A program made the position numbers and the translations under genes. Positions 25,437-35,240 of a stretch of 54,296 bases of DNA are shown one piece after another. Numbering within the stretch: the first letter of the stretch is position 1; the number at the start of each line of letters is the position of its first letter. Below the pieces are notes generated by a model. It ran no database searches, was not told the origin of the DNA, and saw only the letters and a list, made by a program, of their open reading frames with translations. This DNA comes from an uncultured bacterium (lineage in GTDB: Bacteria > Bacillota > Clostridia > Lachnospirales > Lachnospiraceae). Where the stretch lies: the NCBI GenBank assembly GCA_947175015.1, contig CAMWLE010000010.1:1-54296 (forward strand), written 5' to 3'.

Positions 25437-27149
25437 ATGAAAAAAGCTTTGCCAATTGGTGTAGAGAATTTTGAAGACGTTATGAAAACAGGATATTACT
25501 ATGTGGATAAAACATTGTTTATAAAAGAACTGCTGGATTTAAAAGGAAAGGTAAACCTGTTCACCCGCCCAAGACGTTTCGGCAAGACGCTGAACCTCAG
25601 TATGCTCCGATACTTTTTTGAAGATACCGGAGATACAGAAAAAAATATGCAGAACAAAGCGCTTTTTCATAATCTGAACATTACAAAAGCCGGTGAAGCA
25701 TATACAAATCATATGGTAAACTATCCGGTGATTAATCTGACACTGAAATCAGCAAAACAGCCTGTCTTTGATTCCGCATATGTTAAGCTGAAAAGAGAAA
25801 TTGCAGATGAATTTAACAGACATCGGTATGTGCTGGCAAGTGACAGCATCAATGAGAATGATAAACGAAAATTTCAGGAAATTGCAGACGGTGAGGCAAA
25901 ATACGACGATTATTCCGGTTCATTGAAATTTTTGTGCAACTGCCTGTATCAGGTCACAAAGAAACATACTGTCATTTTGATTGACGAATATGATGTTCCT
26001 TTGGAAAACGCATATTTCCAGGGTTTTTACACAGAAATGGTGAATTTTATCCGCTCACTGTTTGAATCCGCCTTGAAAACAAATGATTGCCTGCAGTTTG
26101 CAGTAATCACAGGATGTCTGAGAATCTCGAAGGAGAGTATTTTTACCGGACTGAATCATTTAAAAATTATTTCCATACTTGATCAGAGATATAGCGAGTA
26201 TTTCGGATTCACGGAAACGGAAGTACTGCAAATGATGAAATATTATGGCGTGGAAAGTCGTTTTTCAACGATGAAGGACTGGTATGATGGATATACATTT
26301 GGCAGTACGGCGGTTTATAATCCTTGGAGTGTAATTAATTTTATGTTTGACTTATATGCAGATGTGGAGGCATTTCCACGTCCCTACTGGATTAATACCA
26401 GCTCCAATGACATTGTTAAAGATTTGATTGCCAGAGCAGACAGGGAAACCAAAGGACAAATCGAGACACTTTTAAGTGGAGAAACTCTGGAAATTCAAGT
26501 TCATGAAGAGGTCACTTATGAAGATATGCGAAGCAAGGGTGAAAATTTGTGGAACTTCCTTTATTTCACCGGATATCTGACAAAAGAATCGACGCATTTC
26601 CGAGATAAATATATCTTTCTGAATGTTCGCATCCCAAATACAGAGGTAATGACCATTTATGAAAATACAATCCTCAACTGGATGAAGGAGCGGATAGAGA
26701 AAGAGGATTTCCGGGATTTATACTGTGCCATGGAAGACGGGAATGGGGAAAAAATGAGAGATATTTTGACTGGACAGCTTTTTTCCACGATTAGTTTCCA
26801 TGACAGCGCAGAAAATTTTTATCATGGATTTCTTGCCGGAATATTAAGCCAGAGCGAGAATTATCTGGTAAAATCCAACCGTGAGTCCGGCAGCGGACGC
26901 TCTGACATTATGGTGAAAAGTCCTTCCCTGCGCGGCAGGGCATTTATTCTGGAAATAAAGATTTCAAAGAACATTGATGAGCTGGAAAACGATGCTGAAA
27001 GAGCATTACAGCAGGTATATGATAAAAAGTATATGGAAGAACTGCGTGCAGAAGGGTATCGAAGAATTGACTGTTACGGAATCTCTTTTTATCGGAAGGA
27101 TTGCGAAGTACAGTTTGGAAAGAAAGACAGTTGTGCATTGAACCCTTGA
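25437..27149 (+). CDS. AAA-ATPase-like protein with C-terminal PD-(D/E)XK nuclease domain (DUF1703 type)
   Basis: A 570-residue two-domain protein. The N-terminal AAA-ATPase-like domain starts with [22 protein letters not shown] and has the diagnostic RPRRFGKT nucleotide-binding motif (about 44-51) and a Walker B LIDEYDVP. The C-terminal DUF1703 nuclease has Asp490 in SGRSDIMV, Glu506 and Lys508 in LEIK, and the helix [11 protein letters not shown]. Families of this type are expanded in gut Firmicutes and Bacteroidetes; a mobile or defence role has been suggested, but no reaction is proven. Two ATGs are in tandem; the second (25437) has the better distance to GGAGGT, the first (25434) is possible. 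A relative without the nuclease domain lies at 31.1 kb. Confidence 0.85.
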   Translation: MKKALPIGVENFEDVMKTGYYYVDKTLFIKELLDLKGKVNLFTRPRRFGKTLNLSMLRYFFEDTGDTEKNMQNKALFHNLNITKAGEAYTNHMVNYPVINLTLKSAKQPVFDSAYVKLKREIADEFNRHRYVLASDSINENDKRKFQEIADGEAKYDDYSGSLKFLCNCLYQVTKKHTVILIDEYDVPLENAYFQGFYTEMVNFIRSLFESALKTNDCLQFAVITGCLRISKESIFTGLNHLKIISILDQRYSEYFGFTETEVLQMMKYYGVESRFSTMKDWYDGYTFGSTAVYNPWSVINFMFDLYADVEAFPRPYWINTSSNDIVKDLIARADRETKGQIETLLSGETLEIQVHEEVTYEDMRSKGENLWNFLYFTGYLTKESTHFRDKYIFLNVRIPNTEVMTIYENTILNWMKERIEKEDFRDLYCAMEDGNGEKMRDILTGQLFSTISFHDSAENFYHGFLAGILSQSENYLVKSNRESGSGRSDIMVKSPSLRGRAFILEIKISKNIDELENDAERALQQVYDKKYMEELRAEGYRRIDCYGISFYRKDCEVQFGKKDSCALNP

Positions 27150-27180
27150 TTCCTGTGTTGCCAGAAATAGCAAAAAAAGA

Positions 27181-27209
27181 TTGACGAAATTGTTCTTCCT
27201 GCCTATAAT
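27181..27209 (+). promoter_or_regulatory. Promoter of the MATE transporter gene
   Basis: TTGACG (27181-27186), 17 bases, perfect TATAAT (27204-27209), about 45 bases before the start codon. Confidence 0.75.
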
Positions 27210-27252
27210 AGGTATTTGGCCTGATCCTCCCGGCTGAAAGGAAGTGACAAAT

Positions 27253-28626
27253 ATGACAAAAGATATGACAAAAGGAACCCCTTTCAAACTGATTTTGGGG
27301 TTCTCTATTCCCTTGCTTTTCGGATTTTTATTTCAACAATTTTATAGCCTGGTAGATACCTTGATCGTGGGACGATACCTGGGTGTGGAACCACTGGCGG
27401 CAGTAGGGTCCACTTCCTCCATCAATTTCCTGGTGATAGGATTCTGTCTTGGAGTCTGTACAGGCTTCTCCATTCCCGTTTCCCATAAATTCGGCGCAGG
27501 TGATTACGCAGGCATGCGCAAATACGTGGCGAACTGTGCCTGGCTGGCCATTGCATTTGCAGTCATCCTGACAACAATCACTGTGGCTCTCTGCCGTCAG
27601 ATTTTAGTGGCAATGAAGACACCTGATAATATTATTGGCGGTGCCTATTCTTATATAGTAGTGATTTTCATCGGCATTCCTGCGACCTTTCTCTACAATA
27701 TCCTGTCAGGCATCATACGCGCTTTGGGCGACAGCAAGACACCGGTTATTTTCCTGGTACTCTCTTCTGTACTCAATGTAGGGCTGGATCTGCTCTTTAT
27801 CATCTATTTTGAAATGGGTGTGGCAGGCGCCGCATGGGCAACTGTGATTTCTCAGGGTGTATCCGGTATCCTTTGTCTGCTCTATATGATGAAGAAATAT
27901 GAAATTTTGCATATTTCCCGAGACGAATGGAAGCCAAACGGCCATATGATGGCCAGCCTGTGCAATATGGGAATCCCTATGGGCTTACAATATTCCATCA
28001 CAGCTATCGGCAGCGTTATCCTGCAATCCGCAGTCAATACCCTTGGCTCCGATGCGGTTGCCGCTGTGACTGCTGCCGGGAAAATCGGCAATTTCCTGGC
28101 ATGTCCTTTTGATGCCATGGGCGCTACTATGGCAACCTACGGCGGTCAGAATGTCGGCGCCGGCAAGTTAGACCGTATTTTGCAGGGTTTGAAATCCTGC
28201 ATCCTGCTGGGCGCATGCTATTCCGTGATTTCTTTTGTGATAGCCTTCTTCTTGGGTGAACCTCTGGCGGGACTGTTCGTGAAAGAGAAAACGCCACAGA
28301 TACTCAGTGATGTACGATTCTTTTTGATTATGAACACCTTGTTTTATTTTCCCCTGGCACTGGTCAATATCATCCGATTTATGATACAGGGCATGGGTTT
28401 CCCCCGTTTTGCCATATTAGCGGGTGTATTTGAAATGCTGGCAAGAGGTCTTGTAGGCGCCGTACTGGTTCCCCGGTTCGGGTTCCATGCAGCCTGCCTG
28501 GGCAATCCCATCGCATGGATATTTGCAGATGCTTTCCTGATTCCGGCCTTCCGGCATGTATACCGGAAACTGAAAAGCCAGTTCTACACTTCCAAAAATA
28601 CCGCAAACAACGTCACAAACAATTGA
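27253..28626 (+). CDS. MATE-family multidrug efflux transporter
   Basis: A 457-residue integral membrane antiporter of the MATE family (DinF/NorM-like), exporting drugs or metabolites against Na+ or H+. It has twelve hydrophobic segments in two similar halves. Family motifs are seen near the start (FSIPLLFGFLFQQFYSLVDTLIVGRYLG, then AAVGSTSSI), the GIIRALGDSKTPV segment after helix 5, and the second-half VNTLGSDAVAAVTAAGKIGNF with GAGKLDR. Although the frame begins at a GTG at 27244, the ATG at 27253 lies 8 bases after AAAGGAAG and is preferred. It is a single-gene unit with a near-consensus promoter and a terminator. Confidence 0.93.
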   Translation: MTKDMTKGTPFKLILGFSIPLLFGFLFQQFYSLVDTLIVGRYLGVEPLAAVGSTSSINFLVIGFCLGVCTGFSIPVSHKFGAGDYAGMRKYVANCAWLAIAFAVILTTITVALCRQILVAMKTPDNIIGGAYSYIVVIFIGIPATFLYNILSGIIRALGDSKTPVIFLVLSSVLNVGLDLLFIIYFEMGVAGAAWATVISQGVSGILCLLYMMKKYEILHISRDEWKPNGHMMASLCNMGIPMGLQYSITAIGSVILQSAVNTLGSDAVAAVTAAGKIGNFLACPFDAMGATMATYGGQNVGAGKLDRILQGLKSCILLGACYSVISFVIAFFLGEPLAGLFVKEKTPQILSDVRFFLIMNTLFYFPLALVNIIRFMIQGMGFPRFAILAGVFEMLARGLVGAVLVPRFGFHAACLGNPIAWIFADAFLIPAFRHVYRKLKSQFYTSKNTANNVTNN

Positions 28627-28631
28627 TTTAC

Positions 28632-28677
28632 CCCTGTATCACTGATACCACTGTATCATTGATACAGGGCAAATTTT
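28632..28677 (+). terminator. Terminator after the MATE gene, overlapping the end of the convergent gene
   Basis: A 17-bp stem with one mismatch (28632-28648 with 28653-28669), tetraloop, then ATTTTT after a few bases. The stop codon of the minus-strand membrane-protein gene (28656-28658) lies inside the hairpin. Confidence 0.8.
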
Positions 28678-30950
28678 TCGTTGCGCAGAATTTGCTGATA
28701 ACCATATTTCTTCATAAAATCCATAATCAGCTTCCATTTGCCGTCGTTTTCTATGGAATTCAGTTTCTCGTTCACATCCTCCTGCACTGTCAACTCTCCC
28801 GTCTCTCTCTCAACATAAAGCGCATAGGTATTCTCCAAAAGGATAACAGGCTTTGCCTCTCCTCTCTCGGCCATATCTTTCTCTAACTGTGCCATATCGT
28901 TTTCCATGGTTTCCAAACTGTAGGATCGCAGATCACTCCATGGATTAAAAGCCGACGGCATCTGCAGATAATAGGACAATCCCGGAATCTCTCCATAGAG
29001 AATCACTTCTTCCCCCTGCAGCCCATACACTTCCACACAGGCACTCAGTTCTGTAAGCCACTGCGCCCGATCCGCAGGCATCTTGATATTCTTCAGCACC
29101 TTATTATTTTCTACATAAGCCGTGGCATTCTGTACACCAGTTGACTCCGCGAATACAAACACGACCCCGAAACCAGCCGCCTGAAACATGCACATCCCAA
29201 GAAACGCCAACAGAATTGTTCTCACCGGAAACAAAATGCCTTTTCCAACGGAACAGAAACCTCTTCCAGAGACAGACGTGCTCTCATTGGAGGAAACCTC
29301 TTTCCCACATGAGAATATACTGCTCCTATGAAAATGCAATTTCTTTCCGCCCCATACAAATCGCCAGCTCTCCCAGAGTGTATAAGGCGCTGCCACAAAT
29401 AAATTATTCCAACTGGGGAATGTCCTGTTGTTGCTGCCTATGGAAGTCAACAAAATAACCAATATCAGCATACCGCTCAAAAGCTTCTCTTCCTTAGGGC
29501 TGTCCTTGTGGAATATCCGTATAACTCCGATCAGCATAGTCAACATCAAAAACAATATACAGGGCCGCCTGATAGGATCATAACTATAGAAAAGCATAGA
29601 AGCAACGCCCCTGTCATATAACCATACCAACATTGCCGCACTGACTGCCAGCCAAGCAATTCTGACACCAATATGCAGCATTTTCATCACAATATGCACC
29701 AACCTGACAAGTACATTCCTCTTATCGATATCCGCAGACTGTTTTTCTGTTTTTTCAGCACCATTTGCCTTTTGCTTCGACTCGCTGTTCTTTTGTCCCA
29801 ATGCCTTCTCCACCCTGCGAAGCATACCTGTCAGCTTGTCCGTCACAAAGAACAATACAACTCCGCCTGCAATGATAACCCCAATGCGTGCCGCCCAGTA
29901 CAGGTTCTCCCTATAATCCTCCACCAGCCCCATAAGCATAGAAGACGCTTTATAATCTGCCGCGTTTTCTGTCATGGCAAACAATCTCACAATACCTGCA
30001 ATATATTCCCCTATCCCGAAACGTAAATGAATATATCCAAGCAACACCGCCAATGCCGCTGCATACCCCAGCAGACACCATAATGTATGCCGCATCAGCC
30101 TGTGCCAGAAGCCTTCCCCCGACCTGCTCGAAGCCCCGTCCATCCCTGTCCTGTCAGCAGCTCCCTTCCTTCCTGCCCTGGCAGAGTACTCCTCCGTTCC
30201 TGTCCTGTCAGAATTCTCCCTTTTTCCTAACCTGGCGAAAGTTCCCCCTTGCGCTGACCTTTTCCGCTCTTCCAGCCACAAGATCACATTATATGCCCAC
30301 ACTGCCACAATCATAGCCGCTTCCGGCAAATTGGAAAAACGCACCAATACATTCATTCCCAACAATGCTCCCGCTCCGGCAAGCATCCACCTTTGCTTTT
30401 TGTAGTGCTTCTGCAGCACATAATACCTTACCTCCATGGAATATCCCGCATCCATGGTGGACTCCGTTTCCATCAGCAAACCACAATATAACAGCAGGAA
30501 TGATCCCAGAAACAGCAGATACGTCAGATAGTTATACAGCACCGCCGTAGGGCACCAACACAGACTGATCGCCATCATCTCCCCCAGAAAAACCAGCACC
30601 TTTGGCATTTTTATCTTCCTGGTGCAGAAGAAATACCCTGCCAACGCCAGCACACTCACAAACAGCCCTGTGTATAGATTCATTCCTATCATAGTATCTG
30701 CCTTTGGCAGCTTCATCAGCAAATTTCCTGTCACATTTGCCAGATATGTGGAAAACAGCCACATAGGATCCATATGCTCTGTCCCCATATACTGAAAATT
30801 CGCATAATTATACCCTGTATCCCTGAAATCAATTCCATACCCAATATGACGCAAAGGATAAAACACCAGAATCACCACAAACAGATTCTCCAGCAAATTC
30901 ATCCATTTCAAATTTCCCTCTTTCTGATTGCCACTCCACATTGCACGCAT
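28656..30950 (-). CDS. Large polytopic membrane protein, GT-C glycosyltransferase-like
   Basis: A 764-residue protein with about a dozen membrane helices and a C-terminal extracytoplasmic domain of about 190 residues. The first loop after helix 1 has FRDTGYNYANFQYM, acidic residues in a place where GT-C glycosyltransferases (PMT/GT39-like) hold their catalytic Asp, and short ER-like loops follow; this is the only basis for the GT-C guess. Residues 234-278 are an in-frame tandem repeat, and residues 385-410 a lysine/glutamate-rich cytoplasmic linker. The ATG at 30950 is used; a start at residue 17 is possible. It is a single gene, convergent with MATE. Function otherwise unknown. Confidence 0.55.
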   Translation of the reverse strand: MRAMWSGNQKEGNLKWMNLLENLFVVILVFYPLRHIGYGIDFRDTGYNYANFQYMGTEHMDPMWLFSTYLANVTGNLLMKLPKADTMIGMNLYTGLFVSVLALAGYFFCTRKIKMPKVLVFLGEMMAISLCWCPTAVLYNYLTYLLFLGSFLLLYCGLLMETESTMDAGYSMEVRYYVLQKHYKKQRWMLAGAGALLGMNVLVRFSNLPEAAMIVAVWAYNVILWLEERKRSAQGGTFARLGKRENSDRTGTEEYSARAGRKGAADRTGMDGASSRSGEGFWHRLMRHTLWCLLGYAAALAVLLGYIHLRFGIGEYIAGIVRLFAMTENAADYKASSMLMGLVEDYRENLYWAARIGVIIAGGVVLFFVTDKLTGMLRRVEKALGQKNSESKQKANGAEKTEKQSADIDKRNVLVRLVHIVMKMLHIGVRIAWLAVSAAMLVWLYDRGVASMLFYSYDPIRRPCILFLMLTMLIGVIRIFHKDSPKEEKLLSGMLILVILLTSIGSNNRTFPSWNNLFVAAPYTLWESWRFVWGGKKLHFHRSSIFSCGKEVSSNESTSVSGRGFCSVGKGILFPVRTILLAFLGMCMFQAAGFGVVFVFAESTGVQNATAYVENNKVLKNIKMPADRAQWLTELSACVEVYGLQGEEVILYGEIPGLSYYLQMPSAFNPWSDLRSYSLETMENDMAQLEKDMAERGEAKPVILLENTYALYVERETGELTVQEDVNEKLNSIENDGKWKLIMDFMKKYGYQQILRNEKFALYQ
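30118..30252 (-). repeat. In-frame 27-bp tandem repeat inside the membrane-protein gene
   Basis: Five units of exactly 27 bases (30118, 30145, 30172, 30199 and 30226 onward), each beginning with a CCTG-CCTGG-like word, encode nine-residue units such as RTGTEEYSA and RAGRKGAAD in a cytoplasmic loop. The copies are diverged but in phase. Confidence 0.8.
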
Positions 30951-31092
30951 ACCATTGCCAACCTTCCGAAAGTCCGCACCATAGCGGCTTTCCTTTCTTA
31001 GTATTAGTATTTTGTCTTAGTTTTTTTGTATTGGTTATACGATCATCCTCTTTAACATAATCCGAATCCGCCGCACATTCCTTGGTTCCCTC

Positions 31093-32367
31093 TCAAACAG
31101 TCCAGCACACCTCTGGCATTTCCTCAATCACACATTGGTGCACTTTTTTATCAGTATCATAACTGAGACCAACAGCAAGAATATGATTCACTTTTTCCTT
31201 TGCATTCAGTACCTCATGGGAATTTCGGACAAGCTCCGCAACATAACCAAAATCGTCATCCTCTAACGCCGTCTCATATTCCAGCATAAGTTCCTTATCA
31301 GGTATCCTGAGTTCCCCGTCACAATAAGATAACAAGCCATAGATAATCATTGCAGAATAGATATCCTTCCTGTTTTCAGGATTTCCCTGCCCTGCAAAGT
31401 ATTCTTTCTTGATATCAATCCTGACTGACATGCCATTTACCATTCTGACAACATCATCCCGCACCTCTCCCATATTGTATTTCAGGAAAAACAGTACCTC
31501 ATCCATTCTACCGGTTCTGGTCCAATAGCTCTGGCAGATTCCGTCCTCAAGTGCACATACCACTGATCTGGGATTATACAGCCCCGCACCGCTCCTGGTT
31601 CGATATCCATTGTACCAGTCACGGATTTCGTCCATTGTCAGTTTCGACTGCTTTTCACAAAGGGTTTCCACCTCATTCTCTGTAAATCCAAAATACTCTT
31701 CAAAGAAAGGGTCCTTAAGCATGGTATATTCACTGAACATATTCAGTGCGGAACCAATACTGTACTTTTTAATCGGCAAAACTCCTGTCATATAGGCAAG
31801 TGCAACATAGGGACGATCTTTCAACAGACTTCTCAGAAATTCCAGGAATTCACTGTGATGTTCACAAAATAGATCGTGGCTGAAAATATAATCCCATTCA
31901 TCAATGATAAATATAAATTGATCCTGTGTGGCAGTCAGCAGTTCGGATATTCTGCGGAACTTCTTATCTCTAAGTTCTGTGTATGCTTCTTTGATGTCAT
32001 CTGTGATGGATTCCTTTATCAAACTGATATAATCCTCATAAGTGCCGCCCGCATCAGGAAGATCACTTAAGCACAGGCTAATCACATTATACTTATTTAA
32101 ATGTGCTTCATAAGATTCACTTTTACTGATTTTCAACTTGTCAAACAATTCTTTGGAGTTGTATGCCTTTCCATAATATGCCCCCAGCATATTGAACACC
32201 GAAGTTTTCCCGAAACGACGCGGTTTCGTAATGCAGACATATTTGGTATTGGTTCGGATACGCTTGTTTAAATGTTCAATCATGGCAGATTTGTCAATGA
32301 AGTATTCGCTGTTTGCCAACTCCTTGTACAAAATCAGTGCAGATTCCGTATTGAAACATGTAGCCAC
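31093..32367 (-). CDS. AAA-ATPase-like protein lacking the nuclease domain
   Basis: A 424-residue relative of the AAA-ATPase/DUF1703 family. The ATPase part is complete: NSEYFIDKSAMIEHLN, the KPRRFGKTS motif (48-55), and Walker B FIIDEWDYIF. It also has the family YFGFTENEVETL and WYNGYRTR motifs. The C-terminal PD-(D/E)XK part is missing: about residue 395 the sequence goes from NSHEVLNAKEKV directly to the terminal strand NHILAVGLSYDTDKKVHQC that closes the nuclease domain in full-length members (about 520 residues). It looks like an in-frame internal deletion rather than a truncation. The GTG at 32367 is chosen because AGGAGG stands 6 bases before it; the frame continues nine codons upstream. 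Confidence 0.78.
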   Translation of the reverse strand: MATCFNTESALILYKELANSEYFIDKSAMIEHLNKRIRTNTKYVCITKPRRFGKTSVFNMLGAYYGKAYNSKELFDKLKISKSESYEAHLNKYNVISLCLSDLPDAGGTYEDYISLIKESITDDIKEAYTELRDKKFRRISELLTATQDQFIFIIDEWDYIFSHDLFCEHHSEFLEFLRSLLKDRPYVALAYMTGVLPIKKYSIGSALNMFSEYTMLKDPFFEEYFGFTENEVETLCEKQSKLTMDEIRDWYNGYRTRSGAGLYNPRSVVCALEDGICQSYWTRTGRMDEVLFFLKYNMGEVRDDVVRMVNGMSVRIDIKKEYFAGQGNPENRKDIYSAMIIYGLLSYCDGELRIPDKELMLEYETALEDDDFGYVAELVRNSHEVLNAKEKVNHILAVGLSYDTDKKVHQCVIEEMPEVCWTV

Positions 32368-32411
32368 GAAAAACCTCCTCTTCACTCCGTTCACAGCAAC
32401 GTCCCTATTCG

Positions 32412-33962
32412 TTACATAACATCATCATATTTAAAATAATCGAAATCCGCCGCTTTCCGACTGCCGCAGCCGCCATTGTTGGCATATATCCCCACCAATG
32501 TACCTGTATGGCGCTTGCGATCTTCCGGTACCCCTTCATCGCACAGGTACACGCAATTTTCCAAAGTACCCACTTCCATCCATACGGCGCCATCATAGCT
32601 ATAAAGGAATTTTCTGGTCAATCCCTTCACCTCCACCGCTATATATACAGCACCTTCCTGCAGGTTCTCAATTTCCGCAATTATTTCCTCTCCCTGATTA
32701 CGGTTAATCACAAGCTGTAACTTCCTTCCCCCTTCATAACAGACCGCACACCTGGCATACGTGGCCGTACTATAATAACAGGTCAATCCTGCCTGTTCGC
32801 CGTCACGGTCCGGATAAAATTCCACCTTCGTCTCCGCCCGGTAAGACAATTCCTGTTCCCTCCGAAGCAGCGTATTCTTCGCGCGAATCTCATTCAACTG
32901 TCCATCCCTGGTCCAAATCCTGAAATAGCCAGGACGTTCTGTTAAAGACCAGGAACCATTATCAGGATTACGCACAAATTCCCACTCCAAATTCAGCTTC
33001 TCCTCATTGAAATCATCAAAAAGATTCCTTTCAAACACACATTCCGGCAAATCCGGCGCCTTCTGCTCCAAACTCGGCCCTTTCCCTTCATTGACAGTAA
33101 ACCAGCCATCCTCCGTCCACTGTACCGGGTCCATTGCGGTCTCCCTGCCTACTGTAGTATATTTTCCGCCGTTGGGCCTGCCGCACAGATAGTAACACCA
33201 CCATTGCCCGTTTTGATCCTGCACCAGTTTCCCATGCCCGGCTCTCTGGATAGGCGCATCGGGATTCATCTGGCGCATCACAGGGTTATACGGGGAATTC
33301 TCATAAGTGCCAAACAGCTCTTTGCTCCTGCCCACATTGATTCCATGCCCATAGCCCGTTCCGCCTTCCGCAACCATTGCATAATAATAGCCATCCTTTT
33401 TCAATATATGAGGCCCTTCGGCGGCGCGTTCACCGGTTCCATTCCAAACAGTCCGGCGCTCTCCTGCCAACCGCAGGCTGTCCTCTGACAAAGGAACTGC
33501 CTGCGCCGCCTTCGCTGTGATCACGTACCGCTTTCCGTCGTCATCCACAAAATGGGATGGGTCAATGCTGTCCACTTCCAGGCACACTGGCTTGCTGTAA
33601 GGTCCCTCAGCTTTATCAGAAACCATCACAAGCTGACGCCGCAGCACATTTTGGCCCCGCACACCGTCCCCATTCAAACGCAAAGGTGCAAAAATATAAA
33701 ACTTACCATCCACATAGGAAATATCCGGCGCCCATATGCCATGAGAATCTTTGATATCACTGATATCAAGCCATTCAGGATTGGTAATGGCATGTCCGAT
33801 AATATGCCAATGCACCATATCCCGCGAATGGGAAATGGGAATTGCCGGAAAATACTGGAAACTGGAATTGACCATATAAAAGTCATCTCCTACTCGAATT
33901 ATCGAAGGGTCAGGGAAGAATCCCCTTTGCACCGGATTATGATACACTCTCTGTTCACTCAT
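32412..33962 (-). CDS. GH43 glycoside hydrolase, beta-xylosidase/arabinofuranosidase type
   Basis: A 516-residue GH43 enzyme with a five-bladed beta-propeller (about 1-310) and a C-terminal beta-sandwich (about 330-510, DUF1349-like/GH43 C2 domain). Catalytic residues are the base Asp18 in GFFPDPSI, the pKa-modulating Asp in the SIDPSHFVDDDG motif, and the general acid Glu in AAEGPHIL. No signal peptide, so it is cytoplasmic and acts on imported xylo- or arabino-oligosaccharides. The upstream frame is longer by 15 codons, but the ATG at 33962 has AGGAGG 9 bases before and starts the family N-terminus. The four-copy repeat array fills its 5' region. Confidence 0.9.
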   Translation of the reverse strand: MSEQRVYHNPVQRGFFPDPSIIRVGDDFYMVNSSFQYFPAIPISHSRDMVHWHIIGHAITNPEWLDISDIKDSHGIWAPDISYVDGKFYIFAPLRLNGDGVRGQNVLRRQLVMVSDKAEGPYSKPVCLEVDSIDPSHFVDDDGKRYVITAKAAQAVPLSEDSLRLAGERRTVWNGTGERAAEGPHILKKDGYYYAMVAEGGTGYGHGINVGRSKELFGTYENSPYNPVMRQMNPDAPIQRAGHGKLVQDQNGQWWCYYLCGRPNGGKYTTVGRETAMDPVQWTEDGWFTVNEGKGPSLEQKAPDLPECVFERNLFDDFNEEKLNLEWEFVRNPDNGSWSLTERPGYFRIWTRDGQLNEIRAKNTLLRREQELSYRAETKVEFYPDRDGEQAGLTCYYSTATYARCAVCYEGGRKLQLVINRNQGEEIIAEIENLQEGAVYIAVEVKGLTRKFLYSYDGAVWMEVGTLENCVYLCDEGVPEDRKRHTGTLVGIYANNGGCGSRKAADFDYFKYDDVM

Positions 33963-33982
33963 TTTTTTGTTCCTCCTATTAA

Positions 33983-34430
33983 AAGTTCCATCCCTACTCT
34001 CCAACACCCTTACTGGGGATAAAGTTTCATCTGCATAAGGCGCAGCTAAAACTTCATCCCGGGTGTTTCCGTTCCGGGACTGTTTTTAAGTTCCGTCCCT
34101 ACTCTCCAACACCCTTACTGGGGATAAAGTTTCATCTGCATAGGGCGCAGCTAAAACTTCATCCTGGGTGTTTCCGTTCCGGGACTGTTTTTTAAGTTCC
34201 GTCCCTACTCTCCAACACCCTTGCTGGGGATAAAGTTTCATCTGCATAGGACGCAGCTATAACTTCATCCCGGGTGTTTCCGTTCCGGGACTGTTTTTTA
34301 AGTTCCGTTCTGGGACTGTTTTTAAGTTCCGTCCCTACTCTCCAACACCCTTACTGGGGATAAAGTTTCATCTGCATAAGGCGCAGCTATAACTTCATCC
34401 TGGGTGTTTCCGTTCCGGGACTGTTTTTTA
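33983..34430. repeat. Four-copy 105-bp structured tandem repeat array
   Basis: Copies begin at 33983, 34088, 34194 and 34324 (lengths 105, 106, 106 and about 107), with a separate 24-base partial copy (34300-34323) between the third and fourth. Each copy contains an imperfect hairpin; in copy 1, 34003-34009 pairs with 34061-34067, 34016-34020 with 34056-34060, 34022-34027 with 34049-34054, and 34031-34034 with 34042-34045. Copies are about 95 percent alike by eye. No reading frame crosses it. Confidence 0.92.
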
Positions 34431-34967
34431 TAGTTCCGTTGTGGGATTGTTTTTTAATTCCACATCAACCTGGTATTCATTATCAATTAGAATATATTCT
34501 GCCCCATATCTAAGGCATTGCGCCAATACCTGGGCATTGTCCCTGCGCACTGTTTCCAAGGTACAGTCCCCATCGTCCATTCGGTCTTCAATGACACTGG
34601 CAAATTTTTTAATCTCATGGAAGTGATTATTAATATACTTATCACTCATTACCAGACAATAGTAACGGATGTTATCCAAATATTCCGTTTCAAAATCTTT
34701 GGACCAATCAAAAGGGATGTAACATCCTTCCACAATGAGATTTTGATTGTTTTCAATGGCTGTTTTCACCATTTCACGTACAACCGGCCATAAATAATCT
34801 GTTAATTCCTCATCATCACTCATTGGTGTAAGTGTCGTGTAGCCGCTTCGGATAAGTCCCATTTTTAAGTGGTCTATGGAAAGATACGGATATTGATACT
34901 TTTCAAGCAATTTTTGCGCCAGAGCCGTCTTACCTGTATGAGATGCACCTGTTATTAAGACAATCAT
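34428..34967 (-). CDS. Small P-loop NTPase, kinase-like (AAA_33/zeta-toxin-like fold)
   Basis: A 179-residue P-loop protein. Walker A is GASHTGKTA (residues 7-15), followed by YLSIDHLKMGLIRSG in the place of the substrate-binding DxD of small-molecule kinases, and EGCYIPFDW (about 80-88). It is the size of adenylate-kinase-like or 2-phosphoglycerate-kinase-like proteins and is probably a cytoplasmic kinase of an unknown small substrate. GGGAGG stands 7 bases before the ATG. The last nine codons (KNNPTTEL, stop) are homologous to the tail of the downstream repeat unit, so the array has run into, or originated from, the end of this gene. Confidence 0.7.
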   Translation of the reverse strand: MIVLITGASHTGKTALAQKLLEKYQYPYLSIDHLKMGLIRSGYTTLTPMSDDEELTDYLWPVVREMVKTAIENNQNLIVEGCYIPFDWSKDFETEYLDNIRYYCLVMSDKYINNHFHEIKKFASVIEDRMDDGDCTLETVRRDNAQVLAQCLRYGAEYILIDNEYQVDVELKNNPTTEL

Positions 34968-35240
34968 CTTGATACCTCCCTGCCCACTTTCAGCAGGCCT
35001 CTTCTATTTTCTTTATCATAATAAATATTTCTTAATATCCACGACAAATTCATTTCCACAACAAGCCAGTTCACCAAGCTTTTCGTGCCAGGATACCATA
35101 ATTTACAAATCTTCTCTCAGGACACTGAAAGTATAACATACTTCCATCCCAATCACAATATCAGATGCCTGTTTCCTCCACTTCTTTATTTATGTGGTTT
35201 CCGCCTTCATAATCATACATAGCCTGCTTTCTTCTGACAC

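Noticed and set aside
25502-25510. Fifth DnaA box
   Set aside because: It lies within the conserved YVDKT coding motif of the AAA-ATPase gene and is explained by codons.
25437-32367. The two AAA-ATPase-like genes as a composite transposon
   Set aside because: They are too different in sequence, in opposite orientation, and no inverted repeats or transposase are seen between 25.2 and 32.4 kb.
33983-34430. 105-bp repeats as integron attC sites or a CRISPR
   Set aside because: There are no gene cassettes or spacers between copies and no integrase gene; the copies are almost identical along their full length.
34428-34967. Zeta toxin of a toxin-antitoxin pair
   Set aside because: The P-loop fold is similar, but there is no antitoxin-like small gene next to it and the characteristic zeta motifs are not recognisable.
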